From NCBI GenBank assembly GCA_905250885.1, contig CAJNOQ010003065.1:1-21560 (forward strand): a DNA stretch of 21,560 nucleotides, in the 5' to 3' direction. A program made the position numbers and the translations under genes. The DNA is from Didymodactylos carnosus (lineage: Eukaryota > Rotifera > Eurotatoria > Philodinida > Philodinidae). The notes under the pieces are model-generated. The model did not search any database. It was not told the DNA's origin and worked only from the letters and a program-made list of their open reading frames with translations. Positions within the stretch are counted from its first letter, which is position 1. Each line of letters begins with the position of its first letter. This document shows positions 1-11,451 of this stretch, one piece after another.

Positions 1-401
1 CTTATAATTTCGCTGCACGTCAGTTTAAGAAAATTGTTATGACATGGTTTTGTAGAGAATTCAATAAGGAATCTCTTGGAAAAAAATTTGGATCGATAGG
101 ATAAAAGCCGGCGGAGTTATATTCAAATACGGGAGTGCGTTTATTTATGCGCCACCCGTTAGATATTTATTAATATTTTTAAATTTAAACAGAATTTCAA
201 CTTTTGCATCTTATATGACTCTTTAAAGAAATTGACTGCCATATTTTTGTCATTATTGACAGGATTATCATACAGATTCCAACGAATACATGACATAAAT
301 ATAGTAATTTTGTCTGAAAAATGGAATCGATCATGATAACCATTTATTTTTTCAGCTTTTGTTCATTGTTTATTAACATGTTTCCATTTTATCTATTTTA
401 G
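1..401. other. AT-rich upstream region, no gene seen
   Basis: No convincing coding frame is visible. A pyrimidine-rich stretch ending in TTTTAG at about 391-401 looks like a splice acceptor. It would start the transcript leader of the pseudophosphatase gene at 402, either by a 5'UTR intron or by spliced-leader trans-splicing. Confidence 0.4.
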
Positions 402-458
402 AGATCATACACCTTTTTTTCTACGAATTTATTGTGAACAGTTTTATTTGCTCAAATA

Positions 459-3225
459 ATGAATATTCGTCGTACACAAACGTATATGTAGGTGTTTTTT
501 AATTCTTGGAAACTGAAGATAATCAATATTATGTTTTATATATTTCTTTCTACTAGTACTTATAATCCTACGTCTGATTCAAACACAATTGGCACACGTA
601 TTCAAAGCTGTTCCGCATCAGATTTAAATGTTCAAGATGTTTCATCCGATAGTGAAAGTGAATCAGCGCTATCCACAAGCTACGGCTTTCAACGTGAAAA
701 AGCTTATTCTTGCATTAAATTAAATCAACAACAAAATAGAAAACAACCGTTGTTACCATCGAATACAGGTACAATTTACCGTCTGAAATAATAAACATCT
801 ATTATGATATTTTTATATTTTTCTTTAGATAGAAATAACGACAGTACATCTGTTCAACGTTTAAGTGCCACTACGATTACGTCTAATTTACGTCCGATAA
901 CCGCTTGTTCACTTCCCTCAAAACCCAATGACGATTGGGATCCACAAAATCCCACAGGAATGACAATATCTCGACGAAATCCGTCATGTCCTGTTATCTC
1001 ATCACCTACAACATACCATAATACAATAGGCACAGGAAGACTAGAAATAAATTCAAATTCATCGAAAAAAGCAACAAATACTAAAACACAACAGAGACTT
1101 TCACGTAATCATCGGAAACAGTCATTAGCTTTAACATCACCGTCAACAACGAATGAATGGAAGCCAAGAGAAATATCGCCCGGGTCGCAAGTGCCATCGG
1201 TGTTTCAAACAACATCAGAAATGCTAGGTAAAAACATTTACATATCTAGGATTAAAAAGATGTATTGCTCTGTCCTTCCTCTCCCACTAATAATTTTAAA
1301 CAAAATATAATACTAGATATTGATACACCGTTGTCAAAAAAGATTTTCTTTTACATATTAAAATTTTCCTAGACTAAGTATGCACCAGTTTCAAAACTGG
1401 TGTTTGGATATTCAAGAAAACTGTTATAACTCGGTTAGTAAGAGCCGTGCAGAGTTCTGAAATCTCTCATTTCTAGAGAAATGTTCGTTTTACATAACTT
1501 ATTAATCAAAGCAATTCTTAAGCCCCGCCTCGGTCAGAAATATAGATTTTTCCATAAAAGGTCCATATTGAGCTTAGTGCAAGATTGAAGAGCCCAAGGT
1601 GCCTACTTTTAGAATCTGTATTATTCGTGCCAATAGCAAAGGTTTCTAGAGGATTTTGATCAAATCTTCTAAACGCCCTAGAAACCTGATTTTTCTGAAA
1701 TTCTGCTATTTCAATGAAATGACGAAATAAAAAAGGTTTCGAGTGACTCCAGTTCGTAGAGTAAACATTTATGGTTAAAATGAGATGCCTCCCAGCACCG
1801 AACAATGCTGTGATAAAAAATTATGACAGTTTTATTAAGAGCCCTAAAACGTATGTCGTACACTAGCGCCACTATATCTCAAAAGCGACTTTTTCCTACG
1901 TGATAAACACTATCGGAAAGATTTCTCCGTCAAATTAAGCGCTAGAAAGCTCGGTTTGCTCTTAAATTGAAGCTAAGACATATAGAAACAGCGTAACAGA
2001 GCCCGATTTTTGATTTAGGTCGTTATTCTTTTACGTTGTTCAAAGTTATACGCCAGTTTTTGCGCTTTTTCGAAATTTTCAAGCGAAGCCCTTCAGAAAA
2101 TAAAACCAAGAAAAAACTCAAAAATTCGGCTCTGTTACGTCGTTACTCTGCCTTCATTTTATATTTTAAAACTAGTCTGCTCTCCAGCTATTTTCTGAGA
2201 GGAGAAATCTGCCGGACGGTACTCAATACTATTGATCGGTAAGTTAATACTGTTGAAAATATGATCAATTCATATAATATGATCTCGAACTGATGTATAC
2301 CTGGTCAAGGCATATTTTTTTACTGTCCAACTTCATCTGATGATTTCATCATTTTTTTGTAGGAATTTATCCTCCAACAGATTCTATGTCTCCGTTTCGC
2401 GGTGACTCTAACCGTCGTTCTCATTCAACAGCCAAATCTCCATCATCATCAATTATGATCACCGATGAAAATCGTCGTAATTTTATTTCACTTGCTATTT
2501 CTCGTACTCATCAACAGAATCAATCGTGTCTCATCGGTGAACATTATCTTCCATCGTCAAGTATCGTCGCTATAACCGAGGATATATTTATCGGTACTCT
2601 TCGTTCACTTCAAAACGAACGTCAACTATGTAAATTAGCTATTGACTATCTCATTGATGCATCAAATATGCGACCGGATGAAATTGCACGAAAATCAACA
2701 GTTGGTAGTAAACTTCCGTGTACATGTGATCAACAACATTCCCGTTGTATACTCACTGTAGAATATATTGAAAGTCAAAAAAAGACAAAATATTTACATC
2801 ATCTATTTGATGAAATTAACAAATTTATTACAAAATCTAAATTGAATGGAAAAAAAGTTTTAATTTATGGGTATGATTATTCAGTATTTATCAGTGTGAT
2901 TGCTATGCAATATCTTATGTGCGATTGTGAATACACATTGTCACAAGCATTTGAACATGTTATGAGATTGATTCCGGGCGCACAGTCACCTGATTTAGAT
3001 AAAACATTTTATCAATATTTAAAACAATTGGATGCCTATTTACAGCGGGATTCATTTCCAAAACAATTCAACGATCTACGCTCGAAACGTGATAAATCCT
3101 CATCACCATCATCGACACTATGTGATATTTCACCGATGACGTCTTCAGTTGTTTCATCGGCTACAACATCATTTACATCTTATTCAGCCGGTGTTGGTAG
3201 TACGAGAACAGCCTGGGATAGTTAA
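459..3225 (+). CDS. Dual-specificity-phosphatase-like protein, predicted catalytically dead (pseudophosphatase)
   Basis: Exons proposed at 459-487, 557-768, 829-1227 and 2363-3225; phases agree at every junction, giving about 500 aa. Introns are 69, 60 and 1135 bp, all GT-AG. Residues 1-280 are rich in Ser, Thr, Asn and Pro and look disordered. Residues about 281-441 follow the DSP fold: a first strand with DIFIGTL, a KLAIDYLIDAS strand, a helix, KKVLIYGYDYSVFISVIAMQ where the P-loop belongs, then a helix like TLSQAFEHV and a final QLDAYL helix. Active DSPs carry HCxxGxxR in that loop; here the Cys position aligns with Gly and the Arg with Phe, so phosphatase activity is not expected. Other dead DSPs such as STYX act as phospho-binding scaffolds; that role here is inference. 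The first exon is short (MNIRRTQTY) and is the least certain part. AATAAA follows at 3269. Confidence 0.75.
1640..1687. repeat. Short inverted repeat, 10-bp perfect arms
   Basis: AGGTTTCTAG (1640-1649) pairs with CTAGAAACCT (1678-1687) across a 28-base loop that itself holds a small GATC-centred palindrome. It may be part of an intronic mobile-element relic. Confidence 0.5.
1992..2139. repeat. Inverted repeat about 148 bp long inside the intron (MITE-like)
   Basis: The left arm beginning CGTAACAGAGCC and the right arm ending GGCTCTGTTACG are perfect for 12 bp; imperfect pairing continues inward for about 12 more bases (CGATTTTTGATTT against GAATTTTTGAGTTT). The architecture fits a small non-autonomous DNA transposon. 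No clear target-site duplication is visible, so the assignment is tentative. Confidence 0.5.
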
Positions 3226-3268
3226 TTTTTTTTATTTATCTTTAGTTGTAATTATTTGTCCTGAACAA

Positions 3269-3274
3269 AATAAA
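3269..3274 (+). terminator. Polyadenylation signal AATAAA
   Basis: A canonical AATAAA lies 44 bases after the stop codon of the pseudophosphatase gene, at the distance expected for a short 3'UTR. Confidence 0.6.
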
Positions 3275-3980
3275 TTTAACTTCTGGCATTATCCTTTGGT
3301 CTAATTAAGAAAACAGGATATAATTTATCCTCTATTTTACTCAAGTGAAAATACAGAGGGACGTATTTTCTACTCTAGTGAAAATATAAAGTGATATTTG
3401 AATACATATGACTTTAAGCTAGATATAAGCCATCTTTTACTTAACGTAGAAACAATGAGTAAATACAGGTATAAAGATTACAGATGAATAGTCTGTAAGA
3501 TAGTAGTAATAGAAAACAATGTACTTTGAATAAAATTTATGTGAAAAACTTTGATAAATGGATAACAAACTTTTCATTGTAGCTCTTTATTTCAGGGATG
3601 ATCATACCGTTTATATAATTCGTGAAAAACATAGAAAAGATTTCATATTCGTATCTACAATTAATTGCATCCTCTCCCCCTCTGATTAAAAAACCCTGAT
3701 CGTCAATTAAAACACTGTATGTTATTACTCTGAGGGTTTTTTATAATATAATCTAGGTAAAAGAGTATTTTCTAATTAAAGCTGTAGTTAGTACAAAACT
3801 TTAATCCTGTACTTGAATCACCGATTTTTTATCGACCTGTTGCTGATTTCTGATTGGTCGATAAACGGTTGATTCGATCCAATTCCAATGTTTCAATCGG
3901 TTAAGACTCTGACTAAATCTACAGATACCCGCTGGAGGACTCTAGTAGAAGATATGTAAAAATTATAACGACCAACTAAA
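3275..3980. other. Intergenic spacer with two small hairpins
   Basis: No coding frame is supported. Two perfect 10-bp inverted repeats occur: AAAAAACCCT at 3688-3697 with AGGGTTTTTT at 3733-3742, and TTTATCGACC at 3828-3837 with GGTCGATAAA at 3856-3865 (18-base loop). Neither has an assigned role. Confidence 0.5.
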
Positions 3981-6900
3981 ATGATTAGAAATGATTTAGA
4001 ATTACCGTATTATTTCAAAGTCGTTATTATACCGAGAGCGATAAACGATCAAAATAATCTGCAATTAATTGATTTTGATGATGTACCAGTTATGAAGATG
4101 AATAAGAATGAATCGTTTAAAAAAACAGAAATTAATGTCACTGATTCTATTAAAACAGTACAAAACAGGAAATGAGTATGATCAGTGCAATGAACCACAT
4201 ATTGAACTATAAAGAGTTAAGGTTAGTAATAAAAGTTTTATTTCGTTAATAAAAGAACAAAAAAATTTCGAATGGAAAATTTAACCTTATTCCTCATTTG
4301 TTTTATTACTATTAAATTATTCATTATCCTAATATGTTTACTTGTTTTCTGCGCCATCATTCCGTTCATAATTAAAAAAACGATTCATCAAGTAGACATT
4401 TCATTTTAATCGGTATTAATTGATCATGTACAAACACATTCATTTTATATCAATTTAAATTTAGAATTGACGAATACGGGAACAATATCAGCAAAAATTG
4501 AATCAATGTCACTGATAATACAAGTATGGAATAAAAATTCAAGCCAATATAATACAACTAGTTTAATAAAACGTCAACATCAATACAAATAACAGGAGAT
4601 GAATTAACAATATTTAACATTGATACCCTGTTTACTGTAACAGATATCAATAATCTTAATTTATTTGTCAAAGATTTAATATTTGAAAAGGGTATTCAAT
4701 GGCATTTATCAGCCAAAACAAATGTATAATCAATTAGTTTACATATGCTACATTACGCAAATATATCATTTGAAAAAGATGTTACAATTCAAGCGTTAAA
4801 CAAATTAAAAGATGTACAATTAAAATCATTTAATCTGAAAAAAACAACAGAAACAAATATTATTTTAGATTTAACAATACAAATTTTTAATCCATCAATC
4901 TTCATCATAGATTTGGACGAGATCAGCGATGATCTTAATGAGATGAAGCACAAATAATTTTCAAATTTTTCTGGTTTAGATAAATTGATGTTTAATCCAG
5001 AATTCATATCTAGACAAAGTGGTATCGTTCAACCGATAATTTGATACAGTTCGAAGGTCAATTGAAACCAGATATGCCTGATGATACGTTCGCTATACAA
5101 AAATTAATTTTAAATTTTCTTACTAATAAATCATCAGACACTCATACAATTTGCCGGTGCTCAAGCTACATTTTAATTTCTACTGGCTAATGGACTAAAC
5201 AGATTATCGTTAGCAACTATTTTACCCCTATTTCAATTGGAATTGATTGGATCTCTACAATTTACATCATTGAGACTTGTTCCATCTGATATTGATACAA
5301 ATGTGAAATTATCAGGAACAATCACTGTTAAAATTGACTCACCATTTGGAAAAAAATTTCCATTGAACATTCAAACATTGGATATGAATACACCACTAAA
5401 CTTTGAACATAAACAGATTGAAACGTTGAATATTGCTGATGCAGCGGTTCAAACATTATCCCCATTATCCGTCACATATCAAACAACATTTAATGATGTG
5501 CAAATGTCTGTTATAAATCTTGATGTTTATTAATCATTTGCAAAAAATTTTATTATATCAAATAATTCAAATCCAATTTGGTTTACACTAACGGGTACAT
5601 CTAATATTTCGGGTACGTTTCCATTGGGACATTTAGATGGTACCGATATTAAAGTAAATAATCAAGTAGAATTAATAGAATTAAATAAATTTAATGATAT
5701 TCAAGTTGAAGAAATAACGATTATAGGTGATCATCCATTAGTTGACAAGAGTATTTATTCACAATCAATGTTAAAATAATAAATTCTGGTATTACCACTG
5801 TTTCATTACAAAATTTCACATTAAACATAATGACTATAAACGATATTAGTTTAGGTCAAATTCATGTTGATGTTCTTACATTAGAATCTGGTTCAAATAA
5901 TTTACAAATGAATAGTTCTATTTTATTAAATTCGACAGATTTAAATGAGACCGGAACATTTTTTTTCTAATTATCTAAATGGTTACACACAAATTGCTAT
6001 TCTCAGTGTTATATTCAATAATCATACATTAACAGCATGAAATTTAACTGTCAATGATTTAAAAATGATATCTTGTATTTCACAACGTTAATTAAATCAA
6101 TCAATATTAGTTTATTTGGTTTAAAATTTAATGAAAAAACAAAGGATGGCGATGTAAGAGGTCGAATTGGAGCCAATTTATAAATACCATCAAATATTCA
6201 AATATCATTAAATATTCTATTAACAAATATTGACTTTAAACTTGATATTAAACAATCAATAAATAAATTTTTTAGTGTAGCATCAATGAAATTTAATAAA
6301 CAATTAGTCAATCATTCTTTAGATAATAAATTAGAAATGGAATTTGTATCGAAACCTTTGACTATTTTAGATTATCATGCATTTCAGCAATTTTCCGCTA
6401 CTCTGTTATTTACACCGAATGTGAAGGTGATGATAAATGGAAGTGCTGAACCAATAGCTATAACAAATATGGGCATATTAACATTAAATAATATTCTCAT
6501 TGTTGATGAACTTAGTCTCATTGGTTTTAATCAATTTCAAGCAACAAATGGTTTGATATTGTTACTTAAAATTCCTAATTTAGATATTCTCGAATCAAAT
6601 TAAAATTCAGAATTTTAAGTATTCAAACAATACTTTCAAATCCATCGAATGTCTGTCTGATAAATGCTGGTAGTTTACAATTGGAAATGTACTCAAATAC
6701 GATAAGATTAGGAAAAATTTTAATTGAAAATTTTCATCTTGAACCTTATCTAATAGAAACAAATGTAACAGCAAATGAATAATTTCAATTATCGAAAATA
6801 AATATTACAAAAATTACAAAAATCAATTGAAAATTTTTTTATCTCAAAAATGATTTCAGGACAAACAAATGTCGTACAATTAAACGGAAATTTTTCGTGA

Positions 6901-7268
6901 AAGTGTTCCCAGCAACAATCCAACTCTATAATCCATTTAATATTAACATGATCATTAGTGCACTATCAATGAAAGTATTTAACGGTCTCACAGTTAATGA
7001 AACACAATTAATCGGTTCGACCAGTGAAGGTTTATCAATGAATCCAATTATAGTTCCAGGAAAACAGGAAACTATCTTATCGTCATTAAATGTGACATTG
7101 AATATTAGTTCTGTTGCTGTTGTTTCATTTGCTCAACTCATAGCTGGGACAGCCAAATTAAACTTATTTGGAACAATTAATATGACTATTGGAGATATAT
7201 TGAATGATTTAATATTGAACGATTTGTCCCTAATCGCAATAGATATTCCAGCTTCATCAACATCGTAG
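3981..7268 (+). pseudogene. Decayed membrane-anchored DUF3712/LEA2-like repeat protein gene
   Basis: A 64-codon open stretch at 3981-4175 may be the cytosolic N-terminus. A frame from 4272 opens with one hydrophobic helix (FITIKLFIILICLLVFCAII) and a basic flank, then runs into beta-rich sequence. Successive pieces in changing frames carry marks I associate with DUF3712: a WHLSAKTNV segment near 4700, FEKDVTIQALNKLKDVQLKS near 4770, IFNPSIF near 4890, AQATF and LATILPL pieces near 5160-5230, and a YNPFNINM strand near 6920. At least two to three domain units are present, and the last piece ends at SSTS* (7268). There are in-frame stops, for example at 4407 and 4729, and several frame changes (near 4590, 4960 and 5780), at least ten breaks in all. 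Family members are single-pass membrane proteins with outward-facing domains; the function is unknown. A fungal origin by transfer is possible but untested. Confidence 0.7.
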
Positions 7269-8719
7269 TAGAATGCATTCTGGTTAGAAGATAACAATGT
7301 CCGATCTTTGTGATTTTTATCACACTAGCTAAAATATAAAGGATTACCACGACGAACAATAGGGATATTTGTTTATTCTCTTCAAACGTTGTAATGGATT
7401 ATCAACAGCATCTTTTTGCTTATTTTCTCATACTAATCACCACGATTCGATAAACCTTTGTATTGATCAATAGTAAAAAAAGGGAAAAATAAAATTTAAC
7501 GTTTCATTCAATGGTTTAGCTAGTCATACATCCATCGACAGATTCAAGTATTAATTCGTAAATTTGTAGATAAACAGATCATACTATCGGAAAAGAATTT
7601 ACATTGAAAACTCAGACAAATAATGATTAAGAAGCTGACTTAACTTATGAAATTAAGCGTTGGTTTTACAGAGATACACGTGTAGAAAAAACGTGCTGTC
7701 CCTTGAAAATACAGAAAAACTTGATATTTGGGAGATAAACAGAATATAAACATATAAAGTATTTGAACCATTAGAATCTTAACCAGATGTAATATGTAAT
7801 ATTGACAAATAAAGATGTATTACCATTTAAAGTGAAAAATCACAGCCTCTTTTGTGATTTGGTTTACATAGACCGAGATATAAGGTAAAAAATAACTTTA
7901 ACGTCAGTAATCCTCTAATGTTCCCTTGTATTTGTTTGATTATTTTAATTATTTCGGTCCTATTTCAACCGAACAAATTGAAATGGGATCGTGAAACATC
8001 AAGCAGCTTTCTTTTTTCCCTCACTGATCTACATATGTAGCAATTCTTCTCATACTCTCTATGGAGAAATTTCTTTTTTTCTTCTATGTTTACATGAACA
8101 ATATTTTCACTACACATACTCTTTGGCGTATAATCTTACCTTTCTTTTCATTTTATTCTCTAGTATCAGAAAAGCACTTTTTCAGACGCCTCAATCAGCA
8201 GGGCTTACCATAAGGTTAAGTTCGAATATTAGCTAAATGAAGAGTATTTTTCTCAAAACTCATATTCACCACGTTTTTTGCTTTTTCTGAAAGTAAAGAT
8301 TGTTACGAGATTCAAGAGGGTCATTATTCTATGGTAGCTTTTTCTGAGTTTTTTCTGATGTTCGACTTTTAAAACTGGCTTTGTTTGATGTACACAGCAA
8401 TATCTCTAAAATCGCAAAAAGGGTATTTTGAAGATTTCGATTATGAAAATTATTTTTTAATTCAAGAAATCTGAAATTTGAAAAAACCTAGATCTTTCTA
8501 ATTATTAACGTAATTCCTGGATCTGTGATCCGCAACTTAATTTCTAAGATGTTGACAGACAAGTAGTATCATTCTGACTAGAGATCTGGCAAAAAAAAAT
8601 ATTATATAGTCGTTCAAGAAGTTAAAGAATGGCAGCTAATCAGACTAGTTATGGGTGCCTATACTTTGCAAGTCTAGTTTTTTTACTTATAAACAGCAGA
8701 ATTTGTAAGAACGATATAA
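7269..8719. other. Gene-free AT-rich region
   Basis: No gene is supported. A stretch near 7500-7710 has a weakly protein-like frame broken by stops, and an 81-codon open frame at 7991-8236 is rich in Phe, Ser and Leu as chance frames in AT-rich DNA usually are. Nothing was recognised. Confidence 0.4.
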
Positions 8720-9424
8720 ATAAGACTATCTTCTTGTAATAACTATTTAAAAGTATCGTCTTCGTTAGCAACTTATCTCCGTAAGTATAAATTCGATCTC
8801 GATCAAACTTTCCGCAAATATGGACCATCCAAAAGTATGATGACAAATTTTTCTGGTCCATCTGACTCTGTTCGCACGATGCCACTACAACAGGGGCAAA
8901 ATGAGGCACTTGCCGTTGCAAAGGTTTCTCTCTGATTAAGCGACGGAGAGCTTGGGTTGTCTTAAAATGTCAGAAATATATACGAGAGCGGATCAGAACT
9001 TCCACTCATGCTCTACTGCCGTGAAAACGTCGCTGTATTTCAACTCATGTTCAACGAACCACAACTGTTACTCCCAACTACTCATTACATACTTTGGCAC
9101 TCGACCAAAAGCAATTTTAATTTAACGATCGTTGACAGCTTCCTAAACCACTTCCGTAACAGTTGTTTCGCCATAAATGGCTCCTCAGCGTATAACAAAG
9201 AAAATTTTGAATTACAACAATCATCTCAAAATTGGATAAAGGACAAAAACGATTTATTATCAAGAATATTACTTGGAACAGATATGCCGTTCTTGCCACC
9301 TTCAACGCTCGATAAATCTCAGTATGACTCCTTATCTGGAATTGTCTCTTGTGCACAACTTGTCGTCGACACTACAGGGCATAAACACTTAAACACCACA
9401 AAAGTGATTGACAGTTTAAATTAG
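8720..9424 (+). pseudogene. Unidentified decayed coding stretch
   Basis: One reading frame runs for 705 bases with only two stops (8933 and 8963), far fewer than expected by chance in DNA this AT-rich. The longest open part, from the ATG at 9008, gives 138 aa with balanced composition, including SSQNWIKDKNDLL and ILLGTDMPFLPPSTL. I do not recognise the family. No transmembrane segment, zinc-binding cluster or other motif is visible. It could be a broken host gene, a mobile-element remnant, or one or two exons of an active gene whose other exons I cannot see. Confidence 0.3.
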
Positions 9425-10960
9425 AACATTAGAAGATTATACAATATTGAGTAACTCCTTTTTTTTGTGAAACTTTTTTTCATAAACTTTTGTGGCGTGT
9501 AAAATAAATATAGAAAACTATGTGTCAGGAATAGAAGAAAAATATATTATGAATAAAAAGCAGGTTTTGAACTTACCAAAAATCTAACTTTTTTCACCCA
9601 GAAAAATGTTTCAGCTAAGTTTGAGAAAATATTCAGGAAAATACTTTTCTTAGACTAAAGTTTAAATTTAGATTTCATCTATATCGTCTAAACTTATATA
9701 AAACACTTTATTTCCTGTGAAAACAGACTTTATCCACGAAATTAGAAATGCGTTTTTTGCTACCTTCGCCTCTTGTTTCCCAATTTTCGTCATGTCGTGA
9801 TACTTTTTTTCAACAGTTTTATTTGGATCAGATGGCACTTTATTACGGTTTTCCGAACACCCTCACTTTGAAACGTCTATAACTCCGGAAAAATAAGTCC
9901 TAGAAGCCTGAAGTTTTTTTCATAACCTCAGTTTTCGACAAGGAGTCGAATGATGCAATAAAAAAGTATAGGTTAATTTCAGCATAAAATTCCTTTTCTT
10001 CATAGGCTCACGAAACATCTCTTAAGAAAACGAAGAATTTTAATTTCCACTTTTTGTGTTCTGGTTTTAAACATCTAAAGTTCGACATCTAAGATTATAG
10101 GGTGAGAATAAGTGTCTGAGACTTGCCAATTTCGAGCAGTCCGATACCTTTTCTATAGCTGACAAGCGATGATAGTCGCATATCCTTTTACAAGTCATTA
10201 ACCACAACTTCAGACAAAATCTATCGTAACGCAGGTTTTTCGCCCACTTTCTCTAGCTTCTAATACACTCTTACTAACCACGCATCAGCTGTCTAACAAG
10301 TTAAAGAGAATGTTGCACATCACAACGTAGATGTTGTTGTATGGTTGAGTCGAAGTACATGAACATAAGTAACGTCTCAAGATGATTACACGACTCGATG
10401 GCGCCGAAATTCGAACGCAGTAGTTTTAAAGTACGTGACGAAGATTAGAACCAACAAATCAGACTTATTTTCGACTTAAAGTTTCACTTATTTTTTGCCA
10501 GAACTCGACGAAGGTTATAGATATAAAAGCGAAATATTTATGACAATCATACTTTATCACTGCTGATATTGCGGGGAAATTTTGTTAATATCAGACGTAA
10601 TAAGGCGAAAATATTTCTAGAATAAAGGATTGTATTTTAACAACCTAAAAATATAATTAAACGTCCATTTTTCTACGATACCGATATGTATGCTCAAAAC
10701 ACCTATTATTAGTTTTAGTAGTTCTATTTGTTTTTGTTTGTCTATATTCTCTTTTGAGTATACATCTCAACTCAAAAAAAATACAAAAGAATATTCCATC
10801 AATAACACAAAAAACGTTGAACGAGTTTCATCACTGAAAATAAATTAGAAGAGGTGTCTTCCTCCTCTCCCCGTGTTATTACTAATGGCATAAATGAAGA
10901 AAAAAATGTATTTTACGCACTGTTGATATTTGCATATTATTTTGTTTTTTTACCGAGGCA
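9425..10960. other. Gene-free region, no features recognised
   Basis: About 1.5 kb without a supported coding frame. The stretch near 9830-9990 has the look of an interspersed non-coding repeat, with slightly higher GC than its surroundings, but no second copy is evident in this window. Splice-acceptor-like sequence ending in CAG at 10960-10961 precedes the next gene. Confidence 0.4.
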
Positions 10961-11052
10961 GTTGTCTCTATGTACAGTACAACAACTAAATATGATATAT
11001 ATGCATTAGAAAAAACGAAAAATTGTGAAAAGACTTAGTAAAACACGCAAAA

Positions 11053-11388
11053 ATGTCGAGTAAGCGTTTTTATAATTATGATGTCGATAGTGGATATTCA
11101 ACCAGAGCGATCATCGTTATTGTTATCGGCGTACTTCTTGGAATATCAGTATTAATTTCATTTACAGTACTGATTCTATGTTTAAGAAAACGAAATCAAC
11201 GTCGTCTTACATACCCTGGCTTTGTTCTACAGCAGCACCCAAACCTCAATGGAGGATATTACATAAATTCGCCGCCAATAAGTGTCATCAATCCCCATTA
11301 TCCATCACCACAATCTCAACCGCCACCTTACACAACATCTTTATCGTCACCGGATACGAAATATCCAACTTCACTCCCAGCACCATAA
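11053..11388 (+). CDS. Small single-pass membrane protein with PPxY-bearing cytosolic tail
   Basis: A single-exon gene of 111 aa. Residues 1-18 are hydrophilic, 19-43 form one strongly hydrophobic helix (IIVIVIGVLLGISVLISF core), and RKRNQRR follows at once, so by the positive-inside rule the tail is cytosolic. Residues 52-111 are rich in Pro, Ser, Tyr and Gln and contain PPPY at 90-93, a PPxY motif of the kind bound by WW domains such as those of Nedd4-type ubiquitin ligases. The layout recalls Shisa and CYYR1-type adaptors, but the Cys-rich ectodomain that defines those families is absent, so no family name is given. The start has A at -3 (AAAAATGTC), and AATAAA lies 58 bases after the stop. 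There is no cleavable signal peptide; it would be a type III-like anchor. An adaptor role is inference. Confidence 0.65.
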   Translation: MSSKRFYNYDVDSGYSTRAIIVIVIGVLLGISVLISFTVLILCLRKRNQRRLTYPGFVLQQHPNLNGGYYINSPPISVINPHYPSPQSQPPPYTTSLSSPDTKYPTSLPAP

Positions 11389-11445
11389 TGATCATGTATC
11401 AACGTATTAAATAATGGGATACTGAATGATGATAACATTTGTTAG

Positions 11446-11451
11446 AATAAA
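11446..11451 (+). terminator. Polyadenylation signal AATAAA
   Basis: Canonical hexamer 58 bases after the stop of the small membrane protein gene. Confidence 0.55.

Larger units (their letters stand above)
1228..2362 (+). other. Large intron carrying repeat-like sequence
   Basis: This 1135-bp intron interrupts the pseudophosphatase gene, starts GTAAAA and ends TTTTTTTGTAG. It is about twenty times longer than the other introns of the gene, which suggests that mobile DNA has entered it. It holds an inverted repeat at 1992-2139 and a smaller one at 1640-1687. Short open frames on both strands inside it show no recognisable domain and are taken as chance. Confidence 0.6.

Noticed and set aside
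3828-3865. Hairpin as a bacterial-type terminator or operator
   Set aside because: The window is eukaryotic, the hairpin has an 18-base loop, and it follows a gene that already has a polyadenylation signal; kept only as a note in the spacer entry.
4789-5007. Minus-strand open frame of 72 codons
   Set aside because: It is the antisense of the DUF3712-like pseudogene, whose plus-strand reading has family motifs.
7991-8236. Plus-strand open frame rich in Phe, Ser and Leu
   Set aside because: Composition is that of chance frames in T-rich DNA; there is no motif, no splice context and no neighbouring gene signal.
9117-9356. Minus-strand open frame of 79 codons
   Set aside because: It lies opposite the longer and more protein-like plus-strand frame at 9008-9424.
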